Source: Xenorhabdus yunnanensis | GTDB taxonomy: Bacteria > Pseudomonadota > Gammaproteobacteria > Enterobacterales > Enterobacteriaceae | Reading direction: 5' to 3' | DNA length: 63,476 nucleotides | Assembly (NCBI RefSeq): GCF_028598805.1 | Contig: NZ_JAQRFI010000027.1 | Span: 1 to 63,476 of the forward strand | Shown: positions 50,411 through 59,933 of the stretch, piece by piece | Layout: every line of letters starts with the position of its first letter | Numbering within the stretch: the stretch's first letter is position 1 | The notes under the pieces: model-generated | Told to the model about the DNA's origin: nothing | Databases searched by the model: none | The model's input: only the letters and a program-made list of their open reading frames with translations | Translations under genes and position numbers: made by a program

Positions 50411-50482
50411 ATGATCGTATTTATGCAAATCAGTCGTTGGTGGCACAACTTCCCATTCAGGGCGGTTGGCTCACGCACATAA
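50411..50482 (+). CDS. trpL: trp operon leader peptide
   Basis: A 23-codon leader with tandem Trp codons (TGG TGG at 50438-50443, residues 10-11, in ISRWWHN). GAGG lies nine bases before the ATG at 50411. Stalling at the Trp codons under Trp shortage controls the attenuator that follows. It is longer than the 14-residue E. coli TrpL but otherwise the same arrangement. Confidence 0.9.
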   Translation: MIVFMQISRWWHNFPFRAVGSRT

Positions 50483-50502
50483 GTACAGATACGCAAGTGC
50501 CG

Positions 50503-50530
50503 AAACCCGCCCAAAAAGGCGGGTTTTTTT
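50503..50530 (+). terminator. trp attenuator
   Basis: Stem AAACCCGCC/GGCGGGTTT with a 6-base loop and a run of seven T residues, 20 bases after trpL. The GGCGGTT at 50461-50467, inside the leader frame, can pair with AACCCGCC (50504-50511, one bulged C). It would act as the antiterminator when a ribosome stalls at the Trp codons and be covered when it reaches the stop codon. Confidence 0.88.
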
Positions 50531-50599
50531 ATAACTATTTTCTTATTGATACCTCATAACGTAATTTTTTGTGGATGAAGTTAGCAACGAGGGATGAAG

Positions 50600-52159
50600 A
50601 TGATTGGTAAAGAATTTAATATCTCTATAAATCAAATTGATACTCTATATCAGACAGATCCAACTCTGTTTTTTCATCAACTTTGCAGTAATCGTCCAGC
50701 GACATTATTGCTAGAGTCTGCTGAAATTCAGAGCAAAAATAATATCAAAAGCATTTTGATCATTGACAGCGCTATGCGCATTACAGCTAACGAGCGTCAG
50801 GTTACTTTTGAAGCTCTCACCAAAAATGGCCAAAACCTGCTTCCCATACTCGCGACTTTACTTGCAGAAAAAGCCCAATTGAATGTGGAATCACAGATTA
50901 TGCGAGCGCAATTTCCTTCTATTGAACACAATCTAGACGAAGACAGTCGGCTAAAATCCGATTCAGTTTTTGATGCACTTCGTGCTCTGTCAGCCTTGGC
51001 ATCCTTTTCAGAATCACCTGATGCCATTTTCGTTGGCGGACTGTTTGCATACGATTTAGTCGCTGGATTTGAACCACTACCCACAGTAAAAAAACACCAA
51101 CACTGCCCTGATTTTTGTTTTTATCTCGCAGAAACGCTATTGGTGATCGACCATCGGTATGGGCATTCACGTCTGCAAACTTCATTGTTTGGCGAATCCG
51201 ATTCAGAAAAAGAGCGCCTTCAAGAACGTTTAACAACATTAGCCTCTGCCATTTCAAAACCACTTTCACCACTTCCGCCTGCCACATTGCCTAACGTCAC
51301 TATTGACTGCAATCAAAGTGATGAGCAATACGCAAATATCGTGCGAAAACTACAGCAATCTGTCCGTCAAGGAGATGTCTTTCAGGTAGTTCCATCACGT
51401 CGTTTTACTTTACCGTGCCCTTCTCCGCTAAACGCTTACCATGCATTAAAAAAACAAAATCCAAGCCCCTATATGTTTTTTATACAAGATCAGGATTTTT
51501 GCCTGTTTGGTGCTTCACCAGAAAGCGCTCTTAAATATGATGCCAGCAACCGTCAGATCGAAATCTATCCTATAGCCGGAACCCGACCACGTGGACGTGA
51601 TGATAACGGTGAACTGGATACTGATCTCGATAGCCGTATTGAGCTGGAAATGCGTACTGATGCGAAAGAAATGTCTGAGCATGTGATGCTGGTTGATCTG
51701 GCCCGCAACGATTTAGCACGCATTTGTGAACCGGGCAGTCGCTATGTTGCCGATTTAACCAAAGTCGATCGCTACTCGTTTGTCATGCATCTCGTTTCTC
51801 TTGTCGTCGGTACACTCCGCCATGATTTGGATATCTTCTATGCCTATCAAGCGTGCATGAATATGGGCACGTTGACAGGAGCGCCTAAAGTCCGGGCCAT
51901 GCAACTCATCGCTGAACATGAGGGTGAACGACGTGGCAGCTATGGCGGAGCTGTCGGCTACTTCACTGGCAAGGGTGATTTTGATACCTGCATAGTGATT
52001 CGCTCTGCTTATGTGGAAAACAGCCAAGCTACCGTCCAAGTGGGAGCTGGTGTGGTATTGGACTCCATTCCCCAGTCAGAAGTGGATGAAACTCACAGTA
52101 AAGCCAGAGCCGTAATTCGGGCAATTGCGCAAGCCCATCATGTGGAGATATCATTCTAA
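50600..52159 (+). CDS. trpE: Anthranilate synthase component I
   Basis: Makes anthranilate from chorismate and ammonia delivered by TrpG. About 519 aa. The Trp feedback-binding segment LLLESAEI is near residue 35, and the chorismate-binding core has [35 protein letters not shown] and GGAVGYF. The ATG at 50600 has GAGGG at a suitable distance; another ATG six bases earlier touches that sequence and is less likely. The stop overlaps trpG (TAATG). Confidence 0.96.
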   Translation: MIGKEFNISINQIDTLYQTDPTLFFHQLCSNRPATLLLESAEIQSKNNIKSILIIDSAMRITANERQVTFEALTKNGQNLLPILATLLAEKAQLNVESQIMRAQFPSIEHNLDEDSRLKSDSVFDALRALSALASFSESPDAIFVGGLFAYDLVAGFEPLPTVKKHQHCPDFCFYLAETLLVIDHRYGHSRLQTSLFGESDSEKERLQERLTTLASAISKPLSPLPPATLPNVTIDCNQSDEQYANIVRKLQQSVRQGDVFQVVPSRRFTLPCPSPLNAYHALKKQNPSPYMFFIQDQDFCLFGASPESALKYDASNRQIEIYPIAGTRPRGRDDNGELDTDLDSRIELEMRTDAKEMSEHVMLVDLARNDLARICEPGSRYVADLTKVDRYSFVMHLVSLVVGTLRHDLDIFYAYQACMNMGTLTGAPKVRAMQLIAEHEGERRGSYGGAVGYFTGKGDFDTCIVIRSAYVENSQATVQVGAGVVLDSIPQSEVDETHSKARAVIRAIAQAHHVEISF

Positions 52160-52737
52160 TGGCTTATATTCTTCTACTCGATAATGTTGATTCCTTTACA
52201 TATAACCTCGTGGATCAACTGCGTACTCATGGTCATCATGTCGTTGTTTACCGCAATACGGTCTCAACAGACACAATTATTGCCAAACTTAATGAGATGG
52301 AATCACCTCTTTTGATGTTATCTCCCGGCCCGGGGAAACCATCAGAGGCAGGCTGCATGCCTGAACTGCTCAAGCAGGTGATAGGGCAGATTCCAATTAT
52401 CGGAATTTGTCTCGGACATCAGGCGATTATTGAAGCCTATGGAGGAAGAGTCTCCGCTGCCAAGGAAATTTTGCATGGCAAGGCTACGCTGGCTACACAT
52501 GATGGGAAAAGTATGTTTTCCGGCCTGCCAAACCCTTTGCCTGTCGCTCGTTATCACTCCCTTACGGCTGAGTACGTGCCGACAGCACTCAATGTCTCTG
52601 CTTCATGCGGCAATACAGTGATGGCAGTACGTCATGATAAGCACAAAGTTTGTGGATTCCAGTTCCACCCAGAATCTATTTTGACCACACGAGGAGCCAA
52701 ACTGCTCGAACAAACTCTGGCGTGGGCACTGAATTAA
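52159..52737 (+). CDS. trpG: Anthranilate synthase component II (glutamine amidotransferase)
   Basis: Class I glutamine amidotransferase subunit, 192 aa. Triad: Cys in GICLGHQAI, His in FQFHPES, and the following Glu. [11 protein letters not shown] is the oxyanion segment. It is a separate gene, not fused to trpD as in E. coli; a gap of about 54 bases precedes trpD. Overlaps the trpE stop by one base. Confidence 0.96.
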   Translation: MAYILLLDNVDSFTYNLVDQLRTHGHHVVVYRNTVSTDTIIAKLNEMESPLLMLSPGPGKPSEAGCMPELLKQVIGQIPIIGICLGHQAIIEAYGGRVSAAKEILHGKATLATHDGKSMFSGLPNPLPVARYHSLTAEYVPTALNVSASCGNTVMAVRHDKHKVCGFQFHPESILTTRGAKLLEQTLAWALN

Positions 52738-52791
52738 AAATCTTGAGTTAAAGGTATCAAATTACAGGCATAAACTTGAAGGAATGGGAAA

Positions 52792-53796
52792 ATGCAGTTG
52801 ATTTTTGACAAATTATTCAGTGCTCAAACACTGACACAGCAAGAAAGCCAGCAGTTATTCACTGCCATTATTCATGGCGAGTTAAGCGATGCGCAACTAG
52901 CTGCTGTATTGATTAGCCTGAAACTGCGTGGCGAACAGCCACAAGAAATTGCGGGCGCAGCCCAAGCGTTCTTGGCAAATGCAGCTCCCTTTCCTCGTCC
53001 TGATTATATGTTTTGTGATATTGTCGGCACAGGTGGAGATGGCACAAATAGCATCAATATTTCAACAGCCAGCGCCTTTATTGCTGCTGCTTGTGGCCTC
53101 AAAGTAGCAAAACATGGAAACCGCAGTATTTCCAGTCGGTCTGGATCATCTGATTTATTGGCTGCATTCGATATTGCATTAGATGCCCGCGCCGAAGAGT
53201 CACGCAGTGCTTTAGATGATATTGGTGTCTGTTTCTTGTTCGCCCCTCAATATCACACTGGATTTCATCATGCAGTGCAGGTTCGTCAGCAGTTGAAAAC
53301 TCGAACATTATTTAATGTTCTTGGCCCACTGATTAATCCAGCTCGTCCTCCTGTGTCACTCATTGGGGTCTACAGCCCTGAATTAGTTGAACCCATAGCA
53401 CGTACTTTACAAATCTTAGGTTATCAGCGTGCCGCTGTTGTACACAGTGGAGGAATGGATGAAGTTGCTTTACATGCGCCAACTCATGTTGCAGAACTCA
53501 ATCACGGAAAAATTAGCCAATATCAGTTAACACCAGTAGATTTTGGTTTACCGAGCCATCCAATATCTTCATTGAAAGGCGGAACACCTGAAGAAAATCG
53601 CGACATGTTGGCAATGTTATTACAAGGTCGCGGTAACAAAGACCATGCCGATGCCGTAGCGGCAAATGTAGCACTTTTGATGAAAATTCACGGGCAAGAA
53701 GATCTGCGGGAAAATACTCAATTGGCACTCAATACTATCTATAGCGGTCAGGCTTATGAAAAAGTAACAGCATTGGCGGCAAGGACTAAATCATGA
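52792..53796 (+). CDS. trpD: Anthranilate phosphoribosyltransferase
   Basis: Transfers phosphoribose from PRPP to anthranilate. 334 aa with the glycine-rich PRPP motif [14 protein letters not shown] near residue 80, [15 protein letters not shown], and [18 protein letters not shown] precedes the ATG. The stop overlaps trpC by four bases. Confidence 0.96.
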   Translation: MQLIFDKLFSAQTLTQQESQQLFTAIIHGELSDAQLAAVLISLKLRGEQPQEIAGAAQAFLANAAPFPRPDYMFCDIVGTGGDGTNSINISTASAFIAAACGLKVAKHGNRSISSRSGSSDLLAAFDIALDARAEESRSALDDIGVCFLFAPQYHTGFHHAVQVRQQLKTRTLFNVLGPLINPARPPVSLIGVYSPELVEPIARTLQILGYQRAAVVHSGGMDEVALHAPTHVAELNHGKISQYQLTPVDFGLPSHPISSLKGGTPEENRDMLAMLLQGRGNKDHADAVAANVALLMKIHGQEDLRENTQLALNTIYSGQAYEKVTALAARTKS

Positions 53797-55157
53797 AAAC
53801 CAGCGTATTACAGAAAATTGTTGATGATAAGGCGGAATATCTGATTACTCGTAAAGCAGAACAACCGCTGGAGAATTTTATTGATGCGATTGTACCGAGT
53901 CACCGTCGGTTTTATCAGGCATTAACCCATAAACAAACGGTTTTTATTTTGGAATGCAAAAAAGCGTCTCCTTCAAAAGGATTAATTCGTGAAAATTTCG
54001 ATCCTGTTCTCATTGCTAAAACTTATCAGCCCTATGCCGCCGCAATCTCTGTCTTAACCGATGAAAAATATTTTCAAGGCAATTATAATTTTCTCGCAAT
54101 GGTCAGTTCAGCCGTGCATCAACCTGTTTTGTGCAAAGATTTTATTATTGATGCCTATCAAGTTTACCTCGCTCGTTATTATCAAGCCGACGCTATTTTA
54201 CTCATGCTCTCCGTTCTTGATGATGCCACGTATCGCGAATTGTCATCACTGGCACACAGTCTTGGCATGGGGGTACTGACCGAAATCAGTAATGAGGATG
54301 AACGGCAACGGGCAGTGATATTAGGAGCAAAAGTTATCGGTATCAATAATCGTGATCTACGTGATCTGTCCATTGATCTAGAACGTACGCGCAAACTGGC
54401 TGTTGGATTACCCGAAGACACCATCGTCATCAGCGAATCCGGCATCCACCAGCATCAACAAGTGCGGGAATTGAGCCAATTTGCCAATGGCTTTCTGGTT
54501 GGTAGCTCTTTAATGGAGCAACAGAATTTAGATCTCGCTTTACGTCGCCTGATCTTAGGTAACAACAAAGTTTGCGGTCTGACTCGTTCACAAGATGCTA
54601 AAGCTGCGTTACAGGTAGGAGCAGTTTACGGCGGTTTAATTTTTGCAGAGAAATCACCACGCAGAATCAGTCTGCAAAAAGCCCAACAGATTATCAATGA
54701 AGCTTCTTTGCAATATGTGGGAGTATTTCAAAATCAACCCATTGATTTTGTCAGTAACATCGCCCAAACACTTTCACTTACTGCCGTTCAACTTCATGGG
54801 CATGAAGATGAAAACTACATCAACACTCTGCGCTCAGTGTTACCTGAGCATTGTGAGATTTGGAAAGCCATTGATATGTCTAAAGCGGCGGAATTTTCAG
54901 AAATGCCCAATGTTGATCACTTATTGCTGGATAATGGTTCAGGAGGAACAGGAAAACCGTTTGACTGGCAGTTAATCAACTCTCGGTTTCAACATAACAG
55001 TTTTCTGGCTGGCGGCCTGAATACCGAAAACTGCCAGCAGGCGGCAACATTTGACTGTTATGGACTGGATTTTAACTCAGGAGTCGAAGTTTCTCCGGGT
55101 ATCAAAAGTAGTCAAAAAATCAAGCAGGTATTTCAACAATTACGCTGCTATCACTAA
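53793..55157 (+). CDS. trpCF: Bifunctional indole-3-glycerol-phosphate synthase / phosphoribosylanthranilate isomerase
   Basis: Fused TIM barrels, 454 aa. The N-terminal IGPS part (about 1-255) has [15 protein letters not shown] with its catalytic Lys/Glu region, VLCKDFIID and ISESGI. The C-terminal PRAI part (about 256-454) has [11 protein letters not shown], the VQLHGHE loop, and the phosphate-binding LAGGLN and GVEVSPG. Standard enterobacterial fusion. Confidence 0.96.
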   Translation: MKTSVLQKIVDDKAEYLITRKAEQPLENFIDAIVPSHRRFYQALTHKQTVFILECKKASPSKGLIRENFDPVLIAKTYQPYAAAISVLTDEKYFQGNYNFLAMVSSAVHQPVLCKDFIIDAYQVYLARYYQADAILLMLSVLDDATYRELSSLAHSLGMGVLTEISNEDERQRAVILGAKVIGINNRDLRDLSIDLERTRKLAVGLPEDTIVISESGIHQHQQVRELSQFANGFLVGSSLMEQQNLDLALRRLILGNNKVCGLTRSQDAKAALQVGAVYGGLIFAEKSPRRISLQKAQQIINEASLQYVGVFQNQPIDFVSNIAQTLSLTAVQLHGHEDENYINTLRSVLPEHCEIWKAIDMSKAAEFSEMPNVDHLLLDNGSGGTGKPFDWQLINSRFQHNSFLAGGLNTENCQQAATFDCYGLDFNSGVEVSPGIKSSQKIKQVFQQLRCYH

Positions 55158-55188
55158 TTTTTCAGACAAAAAATGGATGAGTAGAATA

Positions 55189-56379
55189 ATGAGTAAATTG
55201 AATCCTTATTTTGGCGATTTTGGTGGACAGTTTGTTCCTCAAATTTTAATCCCTGCACTTAATCAGTTAGAAGAAGCCTTTATTGATGCACAAAGAGATC
55301 CTGAATTTCAGCATACTTTTCAAGATCTCTTGAAAAACTATGCAGGGAGACCCACCGCTTTAACTCTGTGCCAAAACCTGACTAAAGGAACAAAAACACG
55401 TTTGTACCTGAAACGTGAAGATTTGCTCCACGGTGGTGCTCACAAAACCAATCAGGTTTTAGGGCAAGCCTTGTTGGCAAAACGAATGGGAAAGAATGAA
55501 ATCATCGCTGAAACAGGTGCGGGTCAACACGGCGTAGCAACCGCTCTGGCTTGCGCCCTGTTGGGGCTAAAATGCCGTATTTATATGGGAGCAAAAGATA
55601 TTGAGCGTCAGTCACCCAATGTCTTTCGTATGCGTTTGATGGGAGCTGAAGTGATCCCTGTCCACAATGGCTCAGCAACATTGAAAGATGCCTGTAACGA
55701 AGCGATGCGTGACTGGTCTGGTTGTTATGAAAAAGCCCATTATTTATTGGGAACCGCTGCTGGCCCTCATCCCTATCCGACAATCGTGCGAGAATTCCAG
55801 CGTATGATTGGCGAAGAAGCCAAAGCTCAAATTCTGGAAAAAGAAGGCCGTCTACCCGATGCAGTAATTGCCTGTATTGGTGGTGGCTCAAATGCTATTG
55901 GCTTGTTTGCTGAATTTATTCCAGAAAATGATGTTCGTCTGATCGGTGTTGAACCTGCGGGGCACGGTATTGAAACTGGAGAACATGGTGCCCCACTGAA
56001 ACACGGAAAATTAGGGATTTACTTTGGTATGAAATCGCCAATTATGCAGACAGAAGATGGACAGATTGAAGAATCTTATTCTATTTCAGCTGGGTTGGAT
56101 TTTCCTTCCGTTGGCCCCCAACATGCCTATTTAAATAGCATCGGTAGGGCTGATTACGTTTCAATCACCGATGATGAAGCTCTGGAAGCCTTTCAGGCTC
56201 TTTCACGCAATGAAGGCATTATTCCTGCATTGGAATCATCTCATGCATTGGCCTATGCCTTGAAAATGATCCATCAGGCTCCAGACAAAGAACAATTATT
56301 AATTGTCAATTTATCTGGCCGTGGCGACAAAGACATCTTTACCGTTCACGATATTTTAAAATCCAGGGGGGAAATCTGA
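55189..56379 (+). CDS. trpB: Tryptophan synthase beta chain
   Basis: PLP enzyme joining indole and L-serine. 396 aa. The PLP lysine is in [14 protein letters not shown], the phosphate-binding loop is GGGSNAIG, and the indole-tunnel region is GPQHAYLNS. The ATG at 55189 follows GGATGAG and fits the family start ([10 protein letters not shown]); ATG 55177 is an alternative. Overlaps trpA by one base. Confidence 0.96.
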   Translation: MSKLNPYFGDFGGQFVPQILIPALNQLEEAFIDAQRDPEFQHTFQDLLKNYAGRPTALTLCQNLTKGTKTRLYLKREDLLHGGAHKTNQVLGQALLAKRMGKNEIIAETGAGQHGVATALACALLGLKCRIYMGAKDIERQSPNVFRMRLMGAEVIPVHNGSATLKDACNEAMRDWSGCYEKAHYLLGTAAGPHPYPTIVREFQRMIGEEAKAQILEKEGRLPDAVIACIGGGSNAIGLFAEFIPENDVRLIGVEPAGHGIETGEHGAPLKHGKLGIYFGMKSPIMQTEDGQIEESYSISAGLDFPSVGPQHAYLNSIGRADYVSITDDEALEAFQALSRNEGIIPALESSHALAYALKMIHQAPDKEQLLIVNLSGRGDKDIFTVHDILKSRGEI

Positions 56380-57185
56380 TGGAACGTTACGAACAACTTT
56401 TTAAGCAACTACAAAACCAAAATCAAGGGGCTTTTGTTCCTTTTGTCACCCTCGGCGATCCTAATCCCGAACTATCATTGGAAATTATTGATACATTAAT
56501 TTCAGGTGGTGCTGATGCGCTTGAATTAGGCATTCCATTTTCAGATCCCCTTGCCGATGGCCCAACTATCCAAAATGCCAATCTACGCGCATTATCATCT
56601 AAGGTCACTCCTACATTGTGTTTTGAACTGCTGGCTAAAATCCGGGCTAAACACCCTGACACGCCGATTGGCTTGTTAGTTTATGCCAATCTTGTCTTTC
56701 ATAATGGAATTGATGAGTTTTACCGTCGCTGTAAGGATGCGGGTGTTGACTCCGTACTTGTTGCTGATGTACCGTTATCCGAGTCATCTCCTTTCCGTTC
56801 ATCAGCCATGAAGCACGGCATTGCGCCAATCTTTATTTGTCCACCTAATGCAGATGACGATTTATTGCGTGAAATCGCTTCATTTGGACGAGGATATACC
56901 TATTTGCTGTCGAGGGCAGGAGTGACGGGTAGTGAAAATCGCGCGACACCGCCACTTAACCATATTGTTAATAAACTCAAAGAATATCGCGCAGCTCCTA
57001 CCCTACAAGGTTTTGGCATTTCAGAACCAGAGCAGGTCATAACCGCTCTCAACAGTGGTACAGCAGGAGCTATTTCAGGTTCTGCCATCGTCAAAATCAT
57101 TGAAAATAACTTGCATCAACCTAAAATCATGTTGGAAAAATTAATGTTTTTTGTTCGTACCATGAAAAATGCTACACAATTATGA
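56379..57185 (+). CDS. trpA: Tryptophan synthase alpha chain
   Basis: Cleaves indole-3-glycerol phosphate and feeds indole to TrpB through the tunnel. 268 aa. The catalytic Glu is in [15 protein letters not shown], whose Asp is the other catalytic residue. [10 protein letters not shown] and GFGISEP are the active-site loops. Last gene of trpEGDCFBA. Confidence 0.96.
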   Translation: MERYEQLFKQLQNQNQGAFVPFVTLGDPNPELSLEIIDTLISGGADALELGIPFSDPLADGPTIQNANLRALSSKVTPTLCFELLAKIRAKHPDTPIGLLVYANLVFHNGIDEFYRRCKDAGVDSVLVADVPLSESSPFRSSAMKHGIAPIFICPPNADDDLLREIASFGRGYTYLLSRAGVTGSENRATPPLNHIVNKLKEYRAAPTLQGFGISEPEQVITALNSGTAGAISGSAIVKIIENNLHQPKIMLEKLMFFVRTMKNATQL

Positions 57186-57234
57186 TCTTACTATTTATGT
57201 CATGATCCCATTTATGAATTCCCTTTAGTTTCAC

Positions 57235-57265
57235 TATTCCCCTATAAGGTTTTTATGGGGGAATA
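57235..57265 (+). terminator. Probable terminator of the trp operon
   Basis: Stem TATTCCCCTATAA/TTATGGGGGAATA with one wobble pair and a 5-base loop, about 50 bases after trpA; the T-rich stretch comes some bases later. Confidence 0.6.
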
Positions 57266-57411
57266 CATAAAACATAAATTTTTTCTACTGAGTTTGCCGC
57301 TTCTCTGATTTTCAACAATACTGACAGCTAACGTTAAAAATAAAGAACGATATGTTACAAAAGGTCATTTTCCTCTCATACTAATTTCTTTTGATAATAA
57401 TGGAGTTCATT

Positions 57412-57726
57412 ATGAAACAATTAAAAACAATCTCTGCATTTTTTATTGCACTCTTCATGGCAATGGCAATATCTGCATGCGCCCCAACTGCAACAACAGA
57501 AAGTACAGGAAACTACATTGATGATACGGTGATCACCACCAAAATAAAATCAGCATTACTTTCAGACAAAGTGTTAAAATCGACAGAAATCAATGTCGAA
57601 ACTTTTAAAGGCCGTGTACAACTAAGCGGATTTGTCCGTTCTCTTGAAGATATCAATCGCGCAATTCAGATAGCAAAAGAAGTAAAAGGAGTTAATACAG
57701 TAATTAATTCAATCAAACTTCGCTAA
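57412..57726 (+). CDS. BON-domain lipoprotein
   Basis: A 104-aa lipoprotein. The signal peptide ends with the lipobox ISAC (Cys near residue 23), then one BON domain (YIDDTVITTKIKSALL ... GRVQLSGFV ... AIQIAKEVKGVNTVINSIK). BON domains bind phospholipids or envelope surfaces, as in OsmY and DolP. This is a single-domain form. The ATG at 57412 is preceded by GGAG. It lies in place of the E. coli yciGFE genes between trpA and ompW. Confidence 0.88.
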   Translation: MKQLKTISAFFIALFMAMAISACAPTATTESTGNYIDDTVITTKIKSALLSDKVLKSTEINVETFKGRVQLSGFVRSLEDINRAIQIAKEVKGVNTVINSIKLR

Positions 57727-57774
57727 TGACCTATTAGCATGATTTATTATAGAATGGCTTATTGCGCTACAGCC

Positions 57775-57890
57775 TGAAAGATAACGGGTATATATCCAAT
57801 GGATTTCAAGGTACGTCGCGGCGGCCAGGGAGCGAATCCCCGGGAGCATAGATAACTATGTGACCGGGGTGAGTGAGCGCAGCCTACTTA
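57775..57890. repeat. Photorhabdus/Xenorhabdus-type dispersed intergenic repeat
   Basis: GC-richer than its surroundings. It contains GTCGCGGCGGC, GGGAGCGAATCC, AGCATAGATAACTATGTGAC and GTGAGTGAGCGCAGCC, which I recall as a widely repeated intergenic element in these genera. It forms a hairpin: CCCCGG (57838) with CCGGGG (57864), and CATAG with CTATG inside. It is flanked by short arms TGAAAGATAACGGGTATA and CCAATGGATTTCA. Only one copy is seen in this window. Confidence 0.6.
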
Positions 57891-57943
57891 CTTTTTTTCA
57901 ATATTACTTTTTCCAACATTATTTCTCTTAAAAATTCAAACAG

Positions 57944-58585
57944 TTAAAAACTATAACCAACTCCGAACATAAAGACCCACGGATCAAGGCGGGTTTTATA
58001 TTTTTTATCTATATCACCTGCTTTGAATTTCACATCAGTTTCAATATTCATCCACCAGAGGGAAGTGTTCAGCATCCAATTTTTATCCAGTTTATAATCC
58101 AGACCAACCTGACCCGCTACACCCCAAGAATCTTTCAGATCAAGACTATTTAAATCAGCAGACTTTACAGTTGAATTATTATTAAATTTTTCGCTAAAAA
58201 ATGTTGTGTAGTTAATACCAATTCCAACATAAGGACGTAATTTATTTTCTATGTTACCAAAATAATATTGAGCCATTAAAGTTGGTGGCAAATGTTTAAC
58301 TTCAGCTATTTCACCTGCTCCTGGTAAACTGACTTTATGTTGAAATGGTGTCGCTGCCAATAATTCAACACCAATATTATCGGTGATCATATAGCCAAAA
58401 GTTAAACCTAACTGAGTATTATTATTGACATCAAAAGATCCCAACCCTAATACATTATCAGAACCAGCATGTGGTCTTACCGTTGCTGTACCTGTACGGA
58501 ACAGGAAGTCACCCGCTTCATGGGCAAAAGTCACTGACGGGGCTAACGTAGCCGCAGCCAATACAAGCGCAGAAATCTTTTTCAT
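57944..58585 (-). CDS. ompW: Outer-membrane protein OmpW
   Basis: An eight-stranded beta-barrel porin-like protein, 213 aa, with a signal peptide (MKKISALVLAAATLAPSVTFA). Motifs: DFLFRTGTATVRP, YMITDNIGVELLAATPFQH, LPPTLMAQYYFG, LRPYVGIGINYTTFF, and the terminal aromatic Phe of VFMFGVGYSF needed for barrel assembly. The ATG at 58585 gives the signal peptide. In E. coli it responds to oxygen and stress through FNR; a fitting site lies upstream. Confidence 0.95.
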   Translation of the reverse strand: MKKISALVLAAATLAPSVTFAHEAGDFLFRTGTATVRPHAGSDNVLGLGSFDVNNNTQLGLTFGYMITDNIGVELLAATPFQHKVSLPGAGEIAEVKHLPPTLMAQYYFGNIENKLRPYVGIGINYTTFFSEKFNNNSTVKSADLNSLDLKDSWGVAGQVGLDYKLDKNWMLNTSLWWMNIETDVKFKAGDIDKKYKTRLDPWVFMFGVGYSF

Positions 58586-58732
58586 TATCCATCCCATTTT
58601 TGTGGTTTTAAAACAATCAGAAATATACCCGTTTGTTTACTGTTGCGATCCAAAATAGATCACATCTTTTAAAGATTTTTGGCAAAGTAAGGTATTTACT
58701 ATCTTATTATTTCATTTGCGGGATATTTTAAA

Positions 58733-58746
58733 TTGATCCAAATCAA
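58733..58746 (-). promoter_or_regulatory. FNR-type box upstream of ompW
   Basis: TTGATCCAAATCAA is a perfect FNR-type palindrome, centred about 154 bases before the ompW start. The 490-base region between ompW and yciC also holds AT-rich DNA without a coding frame. Confidence 0.6.
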
Positions 58747-59076
58747 AATTCTCTTGGAATAAATTTTATTGCTATCCATGTTTTATGTCTTAATACCAAT
58801 TTTTGAGTTACCAACAATAAATAACAATAGCAATTTTATATTAAAGACATTTATCCAATATTTTAATTCGCCATAAATTTATTAACACATGATTAATAAA
58901 TTTATCATTTCCATAAAGTCCATAATAAGAGTGAGGACAAAAAAAGAACATTCATTCTCCCTACAACCTCAAGTTACAGAGTGGAGACAAAGGGGGCAAA
59001 ACTTAGGTATCCAATAATCCCCCGAACAAGGTACAATTAGCTACTATTGTTGTTTTATTTGATAGGAGCCACTTTC

Positions 59077-59835
59077 ATGCCCATTACGGCAAATACCCTG
59101 TATCGTGACAGCATCAACTTTTTAAAGAATCAACTGTTGAGTATTGTCACCCTCTCTGCCTTTGCCGCGTTGGTGACAACATTGCTGGGGCATTTACTCA
59201 TGCCGAATGGTGAACAACTCAAGTTATTGGCAGAAATACAAAATATCGTCAGAGAGTCCGGCAATACGGGGATCCAACATTTTGTGGCGCAATTAACGCC
59301 AGATGAACAACTCATGTTAATACGCACAATGTTCGGGATTTTATTTACCAGCGTATTTGGCAATACTTTACTTACTGCCAGTGTGTTGATACTCATCAAT
59401 GCCATCTCTAACCGTCAGAAAACCAATGCCATTCATGCCAGCATATTATCAATAACACTGCTGCCTAAAATGTTTTTGCTAATATTGATCTGTAATCTGT
59501 TGGTTCAAATTGGCTACGCTTTGATGCTCCTGCCAGGAATACTATTCTCTATTGCTTTCGCACTTTCTCCTATCTTCTTGTTTGAAAAAGGAAAAAATGT
59601 TTTTTCTGCCATGAAAAATAGTTGGAGGTTGGCATTCGATAATCTACGTCTGTTGATCCCTGCTGTGCTGTTATGGCTTTCCACCAAGCTGATACTGGTT
59701 CTTGTGCTGGCTAAAATGCCCAGCATTTTACTGTCAGTGCTAGATAATTTATTAGCATCTCTGCTGCTGGTTTACCTGTTCCGTTTATATATGCTGGTTA
59801 AACCACAAAATAAAACCACAAACGGCATGCAATAA
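59077..59835 (+). CDS. yciC: UPF0259 inner-membrane protein YciC
   Basis: A 252-aa polytopic membrane protein with about six hydrophobic segments, of the family of E. coli YciC (start MPITANTLYRDSINFLKNQL, PGILFSIAFALSPIF, YLFRLYML at the end). AGGAG stands nine bases before the ATG at 59077. Function unknown. In E. coli it precedes yciB and yciA directly; a SulP gene intervenes here. Confidence 0.9.
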   Translation: MPITANTLYRDSINFLKNQLLSIVTLSAFAALVTTLLGHLLMPNGEQLKLLAEIQNIVRESGNTGIQHFVAQLTPDEQLMLIRTMFGILFTSVFGNTLLTASVLILINAISNRQKTNAIHASILSITLLPKMFLLILICNLLVQIGYALMLLPGILFSIAFALSPIFLFEKGKNVFSAMKNSWRLAFDNLRLLIPAVLLWLSTKLILVLVLAKMPSILLSVLDNLLASLLLVYLFRLYMLVKPQNKTTNGMQ

Positions 59836-59845
59836 ACGCCAACTT

Positions 59846-59876
59846 GTTCACCTCGCTCCAATATTGCGAGGTGAAC
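59846..59876. terminator. Hairpin between yciC and the SulP gene
   Basis: Perfect eleven-base stem GTTCACCTCGC/GCGAGGTGAAC with a 9-base loop between two convergent genes. No T tract. Confidence 0.6.
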
Positions 59877-59933
59877 TATAATCAATACAAACTATAATCA
59901 ATGATATCCAAACTATCATGAAGTGAGCCACAA

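Noticed and set aside
55051-55188. Long 5' extension of trpB inside trpC
   Set aside because: It is the shadow frame of the conserved TrpCF C-terminus; the family start and ribosome-binding site are at 55189.
58640-58661. Possible CRP site upstream of ompW (TGCGA...TCACA)
   Set aside because: The half-sites are 11 rather than 6 bases apart, so it does not fit the CRP consensus.
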